64,000 bases of DNA from the NCBI GenBank assembly GCA_028551475.1, contig CM052362.1, forward strand, positions 17,032,021 through 17,096,020, in the 5' to 3' direction. Position numbers and translations under genes: made by a program. The stretch's first letter is position 1, and every line of letters begins with the position of its first letter. The stretch comes from Casuarina equisetifolia. Taxonomy: Eukaryota; Streptophyta; Magnoliopsida; Fagales; Casuarinaceae. Below the pieces are notes generated by a model, which was not told where the DNA came from, did no database searches, and was given only the letters and a program-made list of their open reading frames with translations. Below, one piece after another: positions 36,066-48,911 of the stretch.

Positions 36066-37444
36066 ATGGCGTTGAGACCCATCGATAATGCTCTTCCAAT
36101 AACACCAGAAAGGCCCAAGAAGCAAGCGAAAGTCATGGTTCCGATCCCAAAGCAAGCCGAGGCTGCCGTGAAGGACGAAAACCAGGCACCGTTTCCACCA
36201 TCTACTGATATCACAGTTGATTATGTTTTGTCTGAGAATCTGAAGGCCATACCAGATCCTGAAGATAAGATCCAAGTAAGTCCTCTGTTTCCAAAGGTTC
36301 ATTTGGGCATATTGCACAGAATAGACATGATTTAACGCTTTCAGATACTTTTTCATGCGCTAAATGAGCACTGATCTGTTGGAAATTCAGAACTTGATTG
36401 AAGGATTGGATTCAAAGGATTGGGTGAAACTATGTGAGTCGCTGAATAACTGCAGGCGTTTTGCACTATATCATTCCACTCTCTTGCTTCCCTTCTTGTA
36501 AGAGATCTCTCCTTGATTTTTGTTTTACTTCAAACCATGTGAGAAAATGAACGTGTTGCAAAAACACTTTCTTTGGTTGGACTGCTGGGAGATGCTAACA
36601 TCTTTTATGTAAACAGAGAAAAAGTAATGTTGTTGCTAGTGAAGGCCATGAAGAATCCACGAAGTGCCTTGTGCAAGACCTCCATTATGGCGGCATCTGA
36701 TATTTTCAAGGCCTTTGGGGACAAGTTGCTCGATTCTTTCCCCTCTGATGCATTTGATCCCTTGGTACGGACCCACTTTCTCTTTCTATGTATTTTGTTT
36801 GTGTGCCTTTGATAATGGAGGACATATGCGAAAGGCGTGTTTCTTTATATTGGGTATGCGATGGTGCCATGATTAATAGTTTGGATTTTGTTTGGATCCA
36901 CAGTTGCTGCAGCTGCTACTGAAAGCGTTGCAAGACAAACGATTTGTGTGTGAAGAGGCAGACAAGGCACTAAGCACAATGGTCGAGTCAATGACCCCTC
37001 TGCCTCTGCTTAAAAAGCTCCAGGCATATGTAAACCATGCCAACCTTAGAGTCAGAGCCAAGGCTGCCATTTCTATCTCAAACAGTGTCTCAAAGATGGT
37101 AAATTTTTGCTACTAGCATTCTGGGTTTCTTTTTTGTCTGGCAACCTAGGGGTCGCCTTTTAACTTCAAAAGTACTGACCCAGACAGTAATTGGTATGAT
37201 GTAATGGCAGGGGCTGGAGGAAATGAAGGAGTTTGGGATGGTCGCATTGGTTCAAATGGCTGCAGATTTACTAAATGATAGACTGCCAGAGGCGAGAGAA
37301 GCCGCTAGAAGTGTTGTGATTTCAGCATATGAGGCTTTTACAGAAAATGAAGAGCGGAAGCAGGAGGCATGGCTAAGCTTTTGTCAGTCTAATTTGCCAA
37401 CAATTCACGCTCAGTCCATCCTCAAAATTATCCCTTGTCAGTAG
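36066..37444 (+). CDS. TOG/HEAT-repeat (CLASP N-terminal-like) protein (At4g15830 type)
   Basis: Five exons: 36066-36275, 36391-36497, 36617-36764, 36904-37098, 37211-37444, all GT-AG with matching phases, giving 297 residues. The start MALRPIDNALPITPERPKKQ and the end ILKIIPCQ match the Arabidopsis At4g15830 family, whose member is about the same length. Residues 70-295 form helical HEAT repeats of the TOG type (segments such as VKAMKNPRSALCKTSIMAAS and NLRVRAKAAISISNSVSKM). TOG domains in larger proteins bind tubulin, so a microtubule-related role is plausible, but it is inference for this single-domain protein. The N-terminal 60 residues are basic and proline-rich, probably disordered. Confidence 0.9.
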
Positions 37445-40400
37445 ACCTTAAGGGGTAGTGGTGTGATGGGTGGTAGTAGTATAAGTAGCGTATTAAAATG
37501 AGGTCTAGGAAAACATTTACATTCGTGTAAATTCTAGCTTGTTGTGGTTCTGTACCATGAATCCAAAAAAAATGTTGGGAGATTTATTTGTTCAATTTAC
37601 ATTCATGTAGAATTTGATTCGTCGGAAAATACTAGAAAAATAATGTTCCATGCTTGGGAGTGCAAAACAGGGCCAGCCGTGGCAAAGTTTGCTTCCTCTT
37701 ACGATGGGAGCTATGGTGAAGTGCTAAGAGATTCTAAGTTTGAGAATGGTTCGGCTTAACTACATTCCTCATGGAAGGGTTACAAAATTTAGGGAGGTTT
37801 ACAATAGTCTAGCTATGTTCTCTTACACACCCCATTCTTCTCACAAGCGACATTTTGTGTCATGGCTATACTGTCGCGATTACAGTGCCAGCTGGTTGCT
37901 TGTCCTATGCTTGCTCTCACGCCTACTGGTCTCGAGATGCTTTATCATCCAAATCCCAGTGGCAGGTCAACAACCCAAAGGAGGAGCGTGCTCATGGCTC
38001 CATTCTTTTCGTCCTTCTCTTTGGGGCCAGAGAATGCAAATCCCTGTAGTGTTTCATGCAAGAAGTCCCCACCCCTCGGCTAAGGCAACCAAATAGCCAC
38101 ATCGGACGTTTACGTGGCTTCTACGTCAGTTGGTGTGGTTGCCAAATTAGCTAACGGTAACATTTCCCTTGCCATGAAATGAAACCTTTTCTCTTTTTTT
38201 TTTCTTTTTTTACTCATGCATCTGGGGAAAGGGGACATGGATTCAAACCCATGACCAATGGAATTGTCGAATAGGGTTTGACTTAGAGAATGTCATTGAG
38301 CCAAGGCCCCGCCCTTATGGAAAGTCGCCCAATAGCTACTTTCGACACACGCAATGCTTTGGCTCCCATACGCTCCTTGTTCTTCATATGCCTTTTCGTA
38401 CATAAGTGCTTGTTGTCCACTTTCCATATGGCCTTTTGCTCTTCATATTGTTGTTCTGGCTTAATTTCTTAAGCACGCACCATAGGCTCATCCTGTCCTG
38501 TGCATGTTAGTCTTTTGTCTCAACCTTGGTTGCATCTTCTCATATTATTCTTAACCTCCACATACTTTATGTCTTCTTATGCTTGCCTCGAACTTGCTCT
38601 CCCTTTAAGTGAGTGAACCCCCCTATAAATACTCACACAAGTTTGGTGTAGAGAACCTCTTTGAAGTTCCTTGTCATCATCCTTTTTCTTTTAACACTCG
38701 GTGTAGGTCCTTAACAATGTTGTCTACCAAGACTTTTGAGAATCTAGAGAGGAGAAATAGCACTCAATCCTCAATCTAGTCATCATCGGCTTCGTATGCT
38801 TTTCTACATAAGATAGCCTTCCATTAACACTTGGTGCTTCCTAAGCCTTCACCTTAGATTACCTAGCAAGTGAGGCATCTTACCCCAAATAGCCTAGCCT
38901 ATTAAGCATCCTACCTCGAATAACCTAGCATGTAGGGTACACATCTCAATAGCTCCACACATGGAAAATTATGTCATCGGTAACTTTAACTACTCCTCAC
39001 GATCCTTACTGCTCCATTTTCAATAGACATTATCCTTGGTGAACTTTAGCTACTCTCCTCTTAACATAAAGGAACAATTTCTCTATGCACCAATAGTTCC
39101 CTATATTGTTAGGTTTTTGTCATCATAATGCAACTTTTAGCTTACAAGGAACATAGCCTTTAACAACTCTAGGTTGCACTATTCCACACTATATGTAGAG
39201 ATATCTCTTCTTTGCACACTAGCAACTTAACACTACTAGGTTTCTTTAGGTTTGAATGGTAGTTTTACTTGGCCCATCTCTTCAGCACCCTCATTTGGTG
39301 CTCGAACACACAAATGGCACCTAGGATCTTATTTCCCTCACCTAGCATCCCAAATCTCGAGGGTGATGACCGCAATACTTTGCAACCCTCCCAACTATTC
39401 ATCCTTCCTTGCCTACCCAAGTTAGGGGTTCTTGTAACTTACTAGGCGCTTGGTGAAGTGCTTTTGTTGCAAATGCTTCCTACATCAAGGTCTAGCTCTC
39501 TCTACCAAATGCCTCTTTTTCAACATAATGATGATCATAACACCTCTACTCTTCTTCATATTCCTTCCTTGGATGAGTAAACTCCCATATAAATTCCCAT
39601 TTAAGGTCTTGACTAGCAATACAAGTCATAAGATGGCTAATGGTCGTGGAATAAAGAAACCTGAGACGTTATTGAAAAATGGCACATGCATAAAAAGTAT
39701 TAATAAGGAGACAATGAAGTGTGCAAGGGCATGTATGATGACTAGTCAAGGCGCCTAGAAATGTTGATAAACAAATTGTCAAGTTGTCAGCAACTAGTTG
39801 GGCATTTAATGCTTGAATTCGAAAGAGATTTAAGGAAGTGACATGTGCAAAATTACTTAAAAAATGTGAAAGGTTGTTAGGAACTAATAAAAGTAATTAA
39901 GTGTCATGAATCACTAGCCCTTAGGAACCTAATAGTCACCTTGGAAAAAAGTTACAATTGAAAAAACTCATCTATTTAAGAGACCTTTAAGGAAAGGAAG
40001 AGGTTAGTTTTAGTTTGTCCTCCAAGAGACTATTATTGGATTCATGAGGTAGCTCAATAAGGTCACCTTCATGGAAACCAACATGGAGCATTGAAGGCCT
40101 TTTTATAGGAAGGGTGCACATAAGAAATAAGGTTAATAAATGGCTCTAAGAAGGGCCATTGGCATTAAAGCTACAAAATTAAATTAACTCCTAGGAAGAT
40201 TTAAAGGATGAAATGTATGGCTTAGGACACTTATGCAAGTGGGTTTAGGTGGTTCGATCTTACTTGCTTTGAAAGGCATCCCTTCATGTTTATATGATGA
40301 GGTCAATGACTTTTCCATTGTAACCTCCAATTGTATTTCTTCTTATCTAATGAAAGACTTTTTTATGTTTTCTTTAACCCTTGTTAAGTGTGTGCAAGAG

Positions 40401-41279
40401 TGAGAAGGTTAACCTGATCATGAGGACTAGGTTTCACACAGTCCTACGAACCAATTGGACTATGACATTTGAACTCCTAAGAAAGCGTGACCAACTCTTT
40501 ATCTTTTAAGGTTGCTATTCTTTTCTCTGTGGGGTTCTTAACCCTTATGAAGCCTTTAAGTTGGGACCTTTGTCCTCTGAATCCTTGCTTTCCCAACATC
40601 CTAACAATTATTCCTTACTTCCTTCTAACCCTTTCATTTATTATATGAAAGGTCTAAAGTACCATTGCCTACCTAAACCCTTCACATTATAGTGAATATA
40701 TGTTGTTTTAAAAGGACGCTCTCCCAATTGTAAAGGATCTTTGTTCATCTAGTTTGTTGGTTGTTAAAAAGCCTTCTTCATGAGAATTTGAAACCTAAAT
40801 GTCTCTTTGAGTATTCCCTTCAATCAACAAGGTAAGAATCTATTGATCCAAGGTTCCATTACCAACCATTGCATTGAGACCAAGTCTTTTGCATATAACT
40901 TTTCCTCCTATTGCTAATCCCTTTGGCAAGTGGTTCATTAAGGTCCCATTTCGATAAGTCACCAATTGTGCTAGTCGTCAAAGTTGTACCTAAAGGTGCC
41001 AAATGGGCTCTTCTTCAATGAACACCTTAGGTTGCTCCTCATCCCATCACTTGATTGTCATAATTGGTGAATCCTTTCAAGCATTGTATTCGCCTAATCC
41101 TTTTATTAGCCTTAGAATCATAAAGTCTTTCATACCAACTATCATGCTCTAACTATTTTCAAGGACTACCTGGCACCTAGCCTTCAATCGTTACTAGGTA
41201 AGCCTTAATTTTGCTTGTGCTCTTTCTCTCTCAATTGCTTAGGTTGGTAGGTTAAACGAGTATTCAAAATAGAAGCTAG
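37445..41279. other. Repeat-rich intergenic DNA, no intact gene
   Basis: After the TOG gene's 3' region there is no supportable gene. From about 38215 the composition changes to short C/T-rich phrases typical of decayed retroelement DNA. A TATA-like CCTATAAATACTCACAC near 38621 resembles the promoter region of an LTR, but I could not pair it with a second LTR. It may belong to the degenerate Ty3 element to the right. Confidence 0.45.
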
Positions 41280-43640
41280 GTGAAAAGGAAAATTCACTCA
41301 AGAATTGATGGGCCAAAGAATTTCTTAAGCATGGAAATAAGGATATTAGGATGTGTCTTTATTCCCTCTAACAACTTCAATTCATAAGCCATTGAGTTGA
41401 TATGTATGATCTTATAAGTTCCAATAAAAACATAAGGACAATTTCAATAAATGATAAATTGCCAAAGATGTTTGATGGTAAAGGTGGAGCTTGAAAAATA
41501 TGTATTCCTTAACTTGGAATTCAACTGCACAGTGCTTACCATCATAGGCTTCTTTCATCTTGTCTTAGGCATGTTAGAGGTGGGACTTTAGTTATCTTAA
41601 TATTTTCTCTTTATCACAAAAAAAGCAGTCAACCACTTTAATTTTGGCCATGCAAGGAACGTAATTTAAAAAATTAAGAGGAAGTCTTATATAGTTTACC
41701 TCATACAGTGTAATACTAATCATGGTATGAATGTTGATGTTATGGATGTACATAGCCCATGCTAGCCATTTTGTTTAGGCTTTAGATTCCTTTCTTGCTA
41801 AGCACTAAATACTTCTTGACTCATCTTTTGGCAACTTTTGTCTTGCCATATGTTTGCAAGTGATAGGCAGTGGAAAATTGGAATCAGGTTCCTTGGATAT
41901 GAAAAGTTTTTGTCTAGAAACCACTAGTGAAAAATGGGTTGTAATCATACACAACTGATTTTGGTAAATCATACAATTTTAAAATATTGTTAAAGAAAAA
42001 CTTTACAACTAGAATGGTCATAAAGGGGTGGGACATGGCCATGAAATGGAAAAACTTTGAAAGGTAGTTTGCCATAATCATGATGGCATTCTTGCCTTGG
42101 GATGATGGGAGGCCGATGATAAAATCCATAAAAAGATTTCTCTAGATTCTTTATGGAATAATAAAGGGTTGAAAGAGGCTTAATAATGCAATAGTCTCCC
42201 ATTTTTGGCATTGGCAGGTATCACATTGCTTCACAAACTCAACAATTAAAACTTGTAATTTCTTTTAGTATAAAATTAGGTGGATGCATTATAGGATACA
42301 TATCTTCATGAAAAGTGCCATGTAGCTTGTTTAGAATAGCAAGAATAAGACTAAAATCCATAACCAAGAAAATGTGCTTTTTTTTTTTAAATGACACCAT
42401 CATGGATTTCCTAGGGTTTTATTACCTTTCCAATTTCAATTTAGGCCACAATACCTTTTAATCCATGATTAGACTCATTTTTCTCTCATATAACTTTTAG
42501 CCATCTTGGAATTGACATAGAAATTGCTTTACAACTTCCACCTGCCGAATCAATAGGGAAAGCATTAAAGGTACCTTGTACTATAATATCATTGTCCACA
42601 GTTGGAGACTTACTTTAGGCTATAATAATTGGGTTAGTCCCGTTCATGAAAGCTAGCATTAGCCCATTACTCCTTGAGCTATCTTTTAGTGAAGCAATAT
42701 TTTCCTACTTACAACTGCTTTCCCCTTAAACGATGTCATCGCCTTTATCTTATTCTCCTTTGTCCCTTTCTTTTGTAAGCCCTATCACTCATGTTTCCAT
42801 TATGTTTTGCTTTCCTAAGACATACTCAATGGTGAAGTTGTATCTAATGAGCTTTGACAACTACCATTGTTGGCTAGTGTTATCAATTGCTCCTCCCATG
42901 GAAATCACAAATTGTGATTATTAATGCATACCACAAACTAATGTCTAAAAAGATAATACCTTCAACATTGCATGGCATACATCAAGGCTAATATCTCTTT
43001 TCATATGTGGAAAGGAAGAGATTCTGACCATGAAAGGCCTTATTAAACTAAGCAATTTTGTGACCATGAAGGACCTTGCTAAAGTAATTGTCAATTTTGT
43101 GCTAACACCACGCTAATGCCTTCCTAGGCACATTGCACACCACTTCAAATGAGTCCTTAAAGTTTTGTAAAGCTAGCACTAGAGCTTCCACAAGAGCTTT
43201 CTTGAGTTGGTTAAATGCCCTTTTAGTATGTTCTTGCAATTGGAAGCTATCCATAATCTTGTATGAATTTTTGGTAGTAGCCTATTAGTCCTAGGAAGCC
43301 TCTTAGCTACTTCACTATCTTTCAAGTTTCCCAATCCATTGTGGCCGCTATCTTTGCTTTATCTACTGCAACTCCCCTAACCTAATCACATGGCCAAGGA
43401 ACCTATCTCAATGCACCCAAACTCATACTTGACTCTTTGACATCCAAGCAGTTTACCCTTAGATTCGTCATTAAAGAACACAAGCTACAAATAGCCCTTG
43501 TGCTTGGAGTGATTTTTACTATAAATCATAATGTCATCAAAGACCATAAAGACGAGCTTTTGCAAAAACAACTTGATATGAGCGAGCCAAGTGGAAGACA
43601 TCCACCAATTTATTTGTTAATGAATTATCAGGATACCGTC
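41280..43640 (-). mobile_element. Degenerate Ty3/gypsy retrotransposon pol
   Basis: On the minus strand, in order, these remnants are visible. Reverse transcriptase with the YxDD-region equivalent (VFMVFDDIMIYSK, about 43490-43550). The RT/RNase H linker (GVAVDKAKIAA...LRGFLGLIGYY-like, about 43280-43400). The integrase zinc-binding end (CQKWETI, about 42200) and integrase core start (MDFIIGLPSSQGKNAIMIM, about 42075-42129). A C-terminal segment resembling the integrase tail (LKLLEGIKTHPNILISMLKK, near 41310-41400). Stops and frameshifts occur throughout, so it is not autonomous. RT, then RNase H, then integrase is the Ty3/gypsy order. Gag and protease are not recognised and the LTRs are not identified. 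Confidence 0.82.
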
Positions 43641-44085
43641 CTTTTAATTTAAAAAATAATAATTAGTAAAGATAGGCAACTTGTAACACTCATCTCAATG
43701 CTAAAAGTTACCATCCAGCTAGTGATTCCTGTAGTTTCCAAAACTAAATTTTGAGTCTTACACTATGACACTTCAAATTAAATCCAACATCCCGGCGCAA
43801 AAAACCGACCAAAATTACAAATGCAATTTGCCATACGAATAACATTTTTCCCATGATCCCCTTCCCACTTGATTCCTTTTCAGAGTTGCCACCACCAAAG
43901 GTATATAAAATCCTTTGCGACTTCCGCAACCACTGGAAATGCATTGATAGATGGGAACGATTATTTGCTGCACCAACCAGGACCTTCTGGTTAAATTTAG
44001 AGATTGAATGGACACGGGGACCGTATAAGAGTTCAAATGATGAGAACAATGTCCGCATTCTCTCTTGAATTCGGCGTAGAGGCAC
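43641..44085. other. 3' flank of the unknown plant gene
   Basis: Presumed 3' untranslated and intergenic sequence next to the minus-strand gene at 44086-46811. No gene or repeat is recognised. Confidence 0.4.
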
Positions 44086-46811
44086 TTAATCTCCTTTAAC
44101 CAAGGACTGCAAAGCCATCTCAACATCAGCAAACGGTTGGCCGGCATAAAGCTGGAGCTGCCTCTTCTTTACAACAATTACCTTCATGGAGTTTACTTTC
44201 ACTGCTTCATGAAGTTCCTGCGGTTATCATTCGTTCTCATGTTAACACCGAAGCCTCTATTAGCTTAAAGTATTGCCATGAACTTACTTGCAAGGTGTCA
44301 AACATTTCCTACAAATTGTCTTTTGTACATTGTATCTACAGCTTTAAGAAATGGCATCTAGAGGTGCTATCAAGACCTACTCTAAAACATAACTGGGACA
44401 CCTAAAAGGTGCTACACGTGCCCTTAATCTTCCGATATGCTTGGTTAAGCCATACAAATATTTACTTCGCATGTGGTGTACATGGAATTGAAAAGGTTAG
44501 GTCAAAGATACAAGTAATCAAGAAATGATGGTTACCTTAATGGGTAAAGGAATAATGTCAGCACTAAATTCACCCAGATCTTCAAAAAATGATTCCAGTA
44601 GAAAACAGAAGTTGTTGGCATCAGCATGATCCTCGAAAGCAACAATATAGGAAGAGCTTCTCTGTTCCTGGGCCTGAGAAGAAATCTTTAAGCTGTACAG
44701 TCTGTCCTGTTCGCGATCAGAACCCCTACGCATAACTATGACCTGGAAATGGAAAAATATCAACTTGGTGATTAGTCGGTGTCAGAGAAAACGCTAATTT
44801 AATTTTTAAGACACGCAAAATTGAAGTTTATTGTACAACATATTAAATCATGAAGAATTTTTATAACAGCATTAAGAAAATTCTAGAAGTCATTCTTATG
44901 TAACAATAGATTTACATTAAGGGTCAACGTTATGCCTATATTTGCATTGCTGATAGGTTAACCGACTGGCCACACATTCCAAGAGAAGGTCCTTGAACAA
45001 ACTTATCTATATTGTTGATGTTGTATGCTAATGGTAGATTTTACTTAACAACAATAGAATTGTAAGGGGAGTATCATCATGGTCCAAAAGTTTACAAAAA
45101 ACAGTCTTACAGATATGTAGGGAAATAATAGGAATGTTGAATTGCTCAGTCAAGAAATAGTCAAGACAGCATACCTCCATCTGGAGCTCATATACAACAA
45201 GAACATGATCGAAGAGGATGACATCTTGTAGTGATGTAGCAATGAACAGAAAATCATCAATTTTCAAATGTGTAAAAATAACACCAACAAGTTAGGGAAT
45301 CCAGGAAAGGATGGTCTATTAATTAAGCTAAAAAAAATGATTGTTTTGAACCGATGAGAAGACATTGGCCAAGATTATTTAATCAAGACGACAATGTCCA
45401 AAGAGGCAAACACTGAGCAATAAGGATCTCACATGCGCAACAACAACATAATCAAGCGTTAAATCAAGATATTGAAAGATAATTATGAACACAGAAAGTT
45501 TTGGTAACATACAAGAACATAAGGAAGACTCAACCACCAGTTGTCGGTCACAGTTGGTTGCCTTTCTCTGGATTTGTTAGCCGGCGTTTTTTCTCCAAGT
45601 TCTCTGCGTTTCAAACTGCCATTTATATTGGAAATGGCTTGCTTATTAGATGTGGAGTTAATTCCTTGTTTTCCATTAGCAAATCTTTGAGAATGTTGGG
45701 TCCCCCTTTCCCTTCCCAAATCCGATTTCCCATCTTCACGATAATCACTACGTTGTTGGCCCACCTGCATTTCAAGGTCCAACAATTCCGAACCATTATC
45801 ACCAACACTTCCATTTTCATTCGCTGTACCAGCACTCCCTGAATCACCGCTTTTGGAATTCCCAACTCTGGTACCTCCAAAACCCTTAGGACTATCACTA
45901 CGCTTCATGGAAGGGCTTCTAAACTTCGACCTTTTCTTAAACATCAACGTCTCGTTTGCCCCATTCGCTTCTTTCAAATCCGAACTATCCCTACTCGACT
46001 TATCTTCACCCTTCCCAGACATTCCCAAATAATTAACAAACAGCCCTGGCAAACCCTCCGGAACCGAATTCAATTTCTTCCGCAACTTGGTTAATCTTGC
46101 ACCAATCGCGTTCTCAATGCCAACTCTATGCCTAGAAGCCGCGCTCTGCTCGCCAATCTCGTCATCGTCATCGTCATCGTCAACCTCTTCTTTCCCTGCT
46201 CTCGCCTCACTCTTCCGGGCCTCCCTAGCCATCAATCTAATCTCTTCAATTTTTCTCACCAGCAAGTCGTCTTGCACAGAGCCAACTCCGTATTTGCTCG
46301 ACACAAACTTTTCTTTACTGTCTTCGCGTGTACTCACATCCGAATTATCCGAATTCCTTTCTTTTCTCTCGGAATTGGCATTTCCCAGTACCCAAACAGC
46401 ACAGAACGTTTGAAACACAAAGATTCCCAGCAAATACGCGCCATATCTCTGGACAGACCTGGCTGAAAATTTACTGGCAGTGCCATCATATTCCACCGAT
46501 GTCTCGGAGACTCGGAATTCCTCAACCTTATCGGCTTCTCTGGCATCTGCGGCGCATATTTCACCCGATATTTCTTCGTTTAGCGACTCCAAATCGAGGT
46601 TCGGTTCGCTTTCATGGCACACGATGGGAATTACTGGGTTCAAAGGGGGTTTAGGTAGGGTTTTAAGGATTTTGGGCCGGAGATAGTTTTTCCTCCGGGT
46701 AGGTTTTCGAAGAGAAGCAAACACAAACACAAGCTGTTTCGTTCGCCTTCTCGCGTTGGGACTAACGGAAGGGGTCAGGGACGAGACGGCGGCGCAACGC
46801 GCCCCCGCCAT
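44086..46811 (-). CDS. Conserved plant protein of unknown function, plastid-like N-terminus, one membrane segment
   Basis: Three exons: 46811-45513, 44742-44536, 44217-44086, GT-AG with phase 0 junctions, giving about 545 residues. The N-terminus (MAGARCAAVSSLTPSVSPNARRR-like; basic, Ser/Ala-rich, almost no acidic residues for 60 positions) looks like a plastid transit peptide. A hydrophobic helix is at about residues 124-144 (YGAYLLGIFVFQTFCAVWVL). An acidic run (seven Asp, near residue 210) and a long low-complexity Ser/Asn/Gly/Lys region follow. The C-terminal part, exons 2 and 3, is compact and looks like the conserved core (VIVMRRGSDREQ, SYIVAFEDHADANNFCFLLE, LQLYAGQPFADVEMALQSLV). I do not recognise a named family. 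The start at 46811 is preferred over 46901 because of the transit-like sequence. Confidence 0.8.
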
Positions 46812-48911
46812 TTCTGATGGAGGATCAGTGGCGTGGGAAGAGATTGAACATCGCCCTTTGAAGGGCTTGAGCCCAGTGCACTTAGTCCGACGTAATCTCA
46901 CGTGGCCGGGGTAAGGAACTCAGATTCTGCTCGTAGGTTGTCTGAATTTTGCTCTTCTATCACTAATTTGAGATTTTCAAATTCTATTGAGCTTCTTATA
47001 TATTTTCACGAGGAACTTTGCTTTTTGATTGGTAATTTGGAGTTTTCAAAATTCGTTAAGATTTTTATATATTTTCTAGATGATTCCATAATTGCAGAAA
47101 TCTCTGATTTCTAAAAAATCTTGTTTAAAGTTTTTAGAGTTTATCTTTTCGATTTTACCTTTAGATACTCCTGCTGGCATAAAGCTTGTAAAATGCTTGT
47201 TTAAGTTTTTCCATGATATTATAAGGCTGATGAAAAAATCCCACGTATCCTTGGCTTGGTTAAGTAGTGTAAATTCTTGGGTTGAATCTGATCTTTGCTA
47301 GTAACTATTGCCATCGCCATCCAATAATTTTTTTTAAGAAAAAGTCATTTGATTCTATTATTTTCAAACTTATTCATACTATTTCCGACTGTCACTAATA
47401 TTATCATTGTATATGAAAATAGACAATTATTCATTGACTACTACGCAACAAATAAGATATATTGTCCTTATAAAATATTAATTAATTATATTTAACTATT
47501 TCGTATATATTAAAGGTAGATGTAGTCTCATATTAAAAATATAAAGATAAGTGTTGAATTTATATATAATAAAAAAAATTACCTAATATATTAAAGTTAT
47601 AAAATAGATCATCATAATTTAATATAATGTCATAATAATGATGAGTTTTTACTTTATAATCTCCTTAGAGTTAGGCTTTTATTCACATATAATACTTTAT
47701 ATTGAGAATATGAAAATAGGTTATTAACTTTATAAGTGATAAAAATTTTTATTTAATTCATTAAAGTTTAGGAGAAGCCCCTACATTCTAATAATCTAAC
47801 ATGTCTACTACTTATCAAGTGAAAATGACAATTAGGCGGTTCATTAACGGGATGAAAGCTCAACAATTGATTTTGAAATTTTTTTTTATCCGCCCTTTTT
47901 TGAGATAAATGAGCACGTGATTGATAGTCAATACTTTTAGTTTGTCTTTCCTTTTTGTCGCCATTGTAAGAACAAAAACCACAAGACAACTTAGTTTGAA
48001 AGTTAGGTTAAATCAAGGTAGTCTTTAAGTGCGTTCAATTTTGCCTATTTTCAAAACAATCAAATTGCAACATCAATGTCTGCTTAACTAAGCTGCACCA
48101 AAGCTAACCTTCCCCAATATATACATATTTATGTTTTCATTTCCAAAGAAAACAACACATGATGTCTGGAGCAAGGACCTAGAATGGGACGACGCCTTCT
48201 TGTCTCTTACCTTCCAAAACAACTTGGCTCGTGAGAGAGAAAGTGAGAGTTTGTCGGGGATGACAATACTGTTTCTGAGATCGTTGGGAACTGATGCAAT
48301 GTAGAAAACAAGCTTTCTCAGTTCATTTCAGGAGAAGAGATGTTATCATCTGATCTTGTGAATTTAGCATTTGACGTATGGGGTCCTTGAACCTATGTGA
48401 CGCCTATGATCTCCTCTCAACATAAACTGGTTCATTATGGGTTTTCAGGATCCTTCAAGTCCTAAAGTCCAGGGCACATAATATAAGAGTCATTGTCCTA
48501 CAGATGAAGCTAATAAATGTTCCTGGAACACCTTAGAAATTTTCCATGGTTATAATTTGTGAGAGTTGATTGGTTCGTGTCGCTTCAAACACCATAGAAA
48601 TTTTATTTTTAGCAGAGAGGAGACATAATAAACTTGTAGTTCTACAATTCTGCCGGAGAGACGGTAATGTACGTATTCCGTTTAGGTTTTATCCACAAGC
48701 CTTGTTTGTGGCTCTCTAGCCCTCAGCTCCACACCCCGCTGCAGCGGAACAGTCCAACAATGTCCCACAAAAACTGACCAAAAAAAAAAGAGAGAAAAAA
48801 AAAACCCCTCAGTGAGACAAGAAAGGTATACAATCGACTGTTCACATATTGCCTTGACTTCTGGGGGTGTTTTTCTTTGGTTTTGGAGCAAGCAACTCGA
48901 AACAGGAAGGC
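46812..48911. other. Intergenic DNA between two divergent genes
   Basis: AT-rich DNA with no recognised gene. It must hold the promoter of the unknown minus-strand gene (near 46.9 kb) and of the TOC159-like gene (near 48.7 kb). An A-rich tract lies at 48778-48804. I cannot assign individual sites. Confidence 0.45.

Noticed and set aside
46087-46654. Overlapping plus-strand frames opposite exon 1 of the unknown gene
   Set aside because: Shadows of the coding strand; no start context, no homology recognised.
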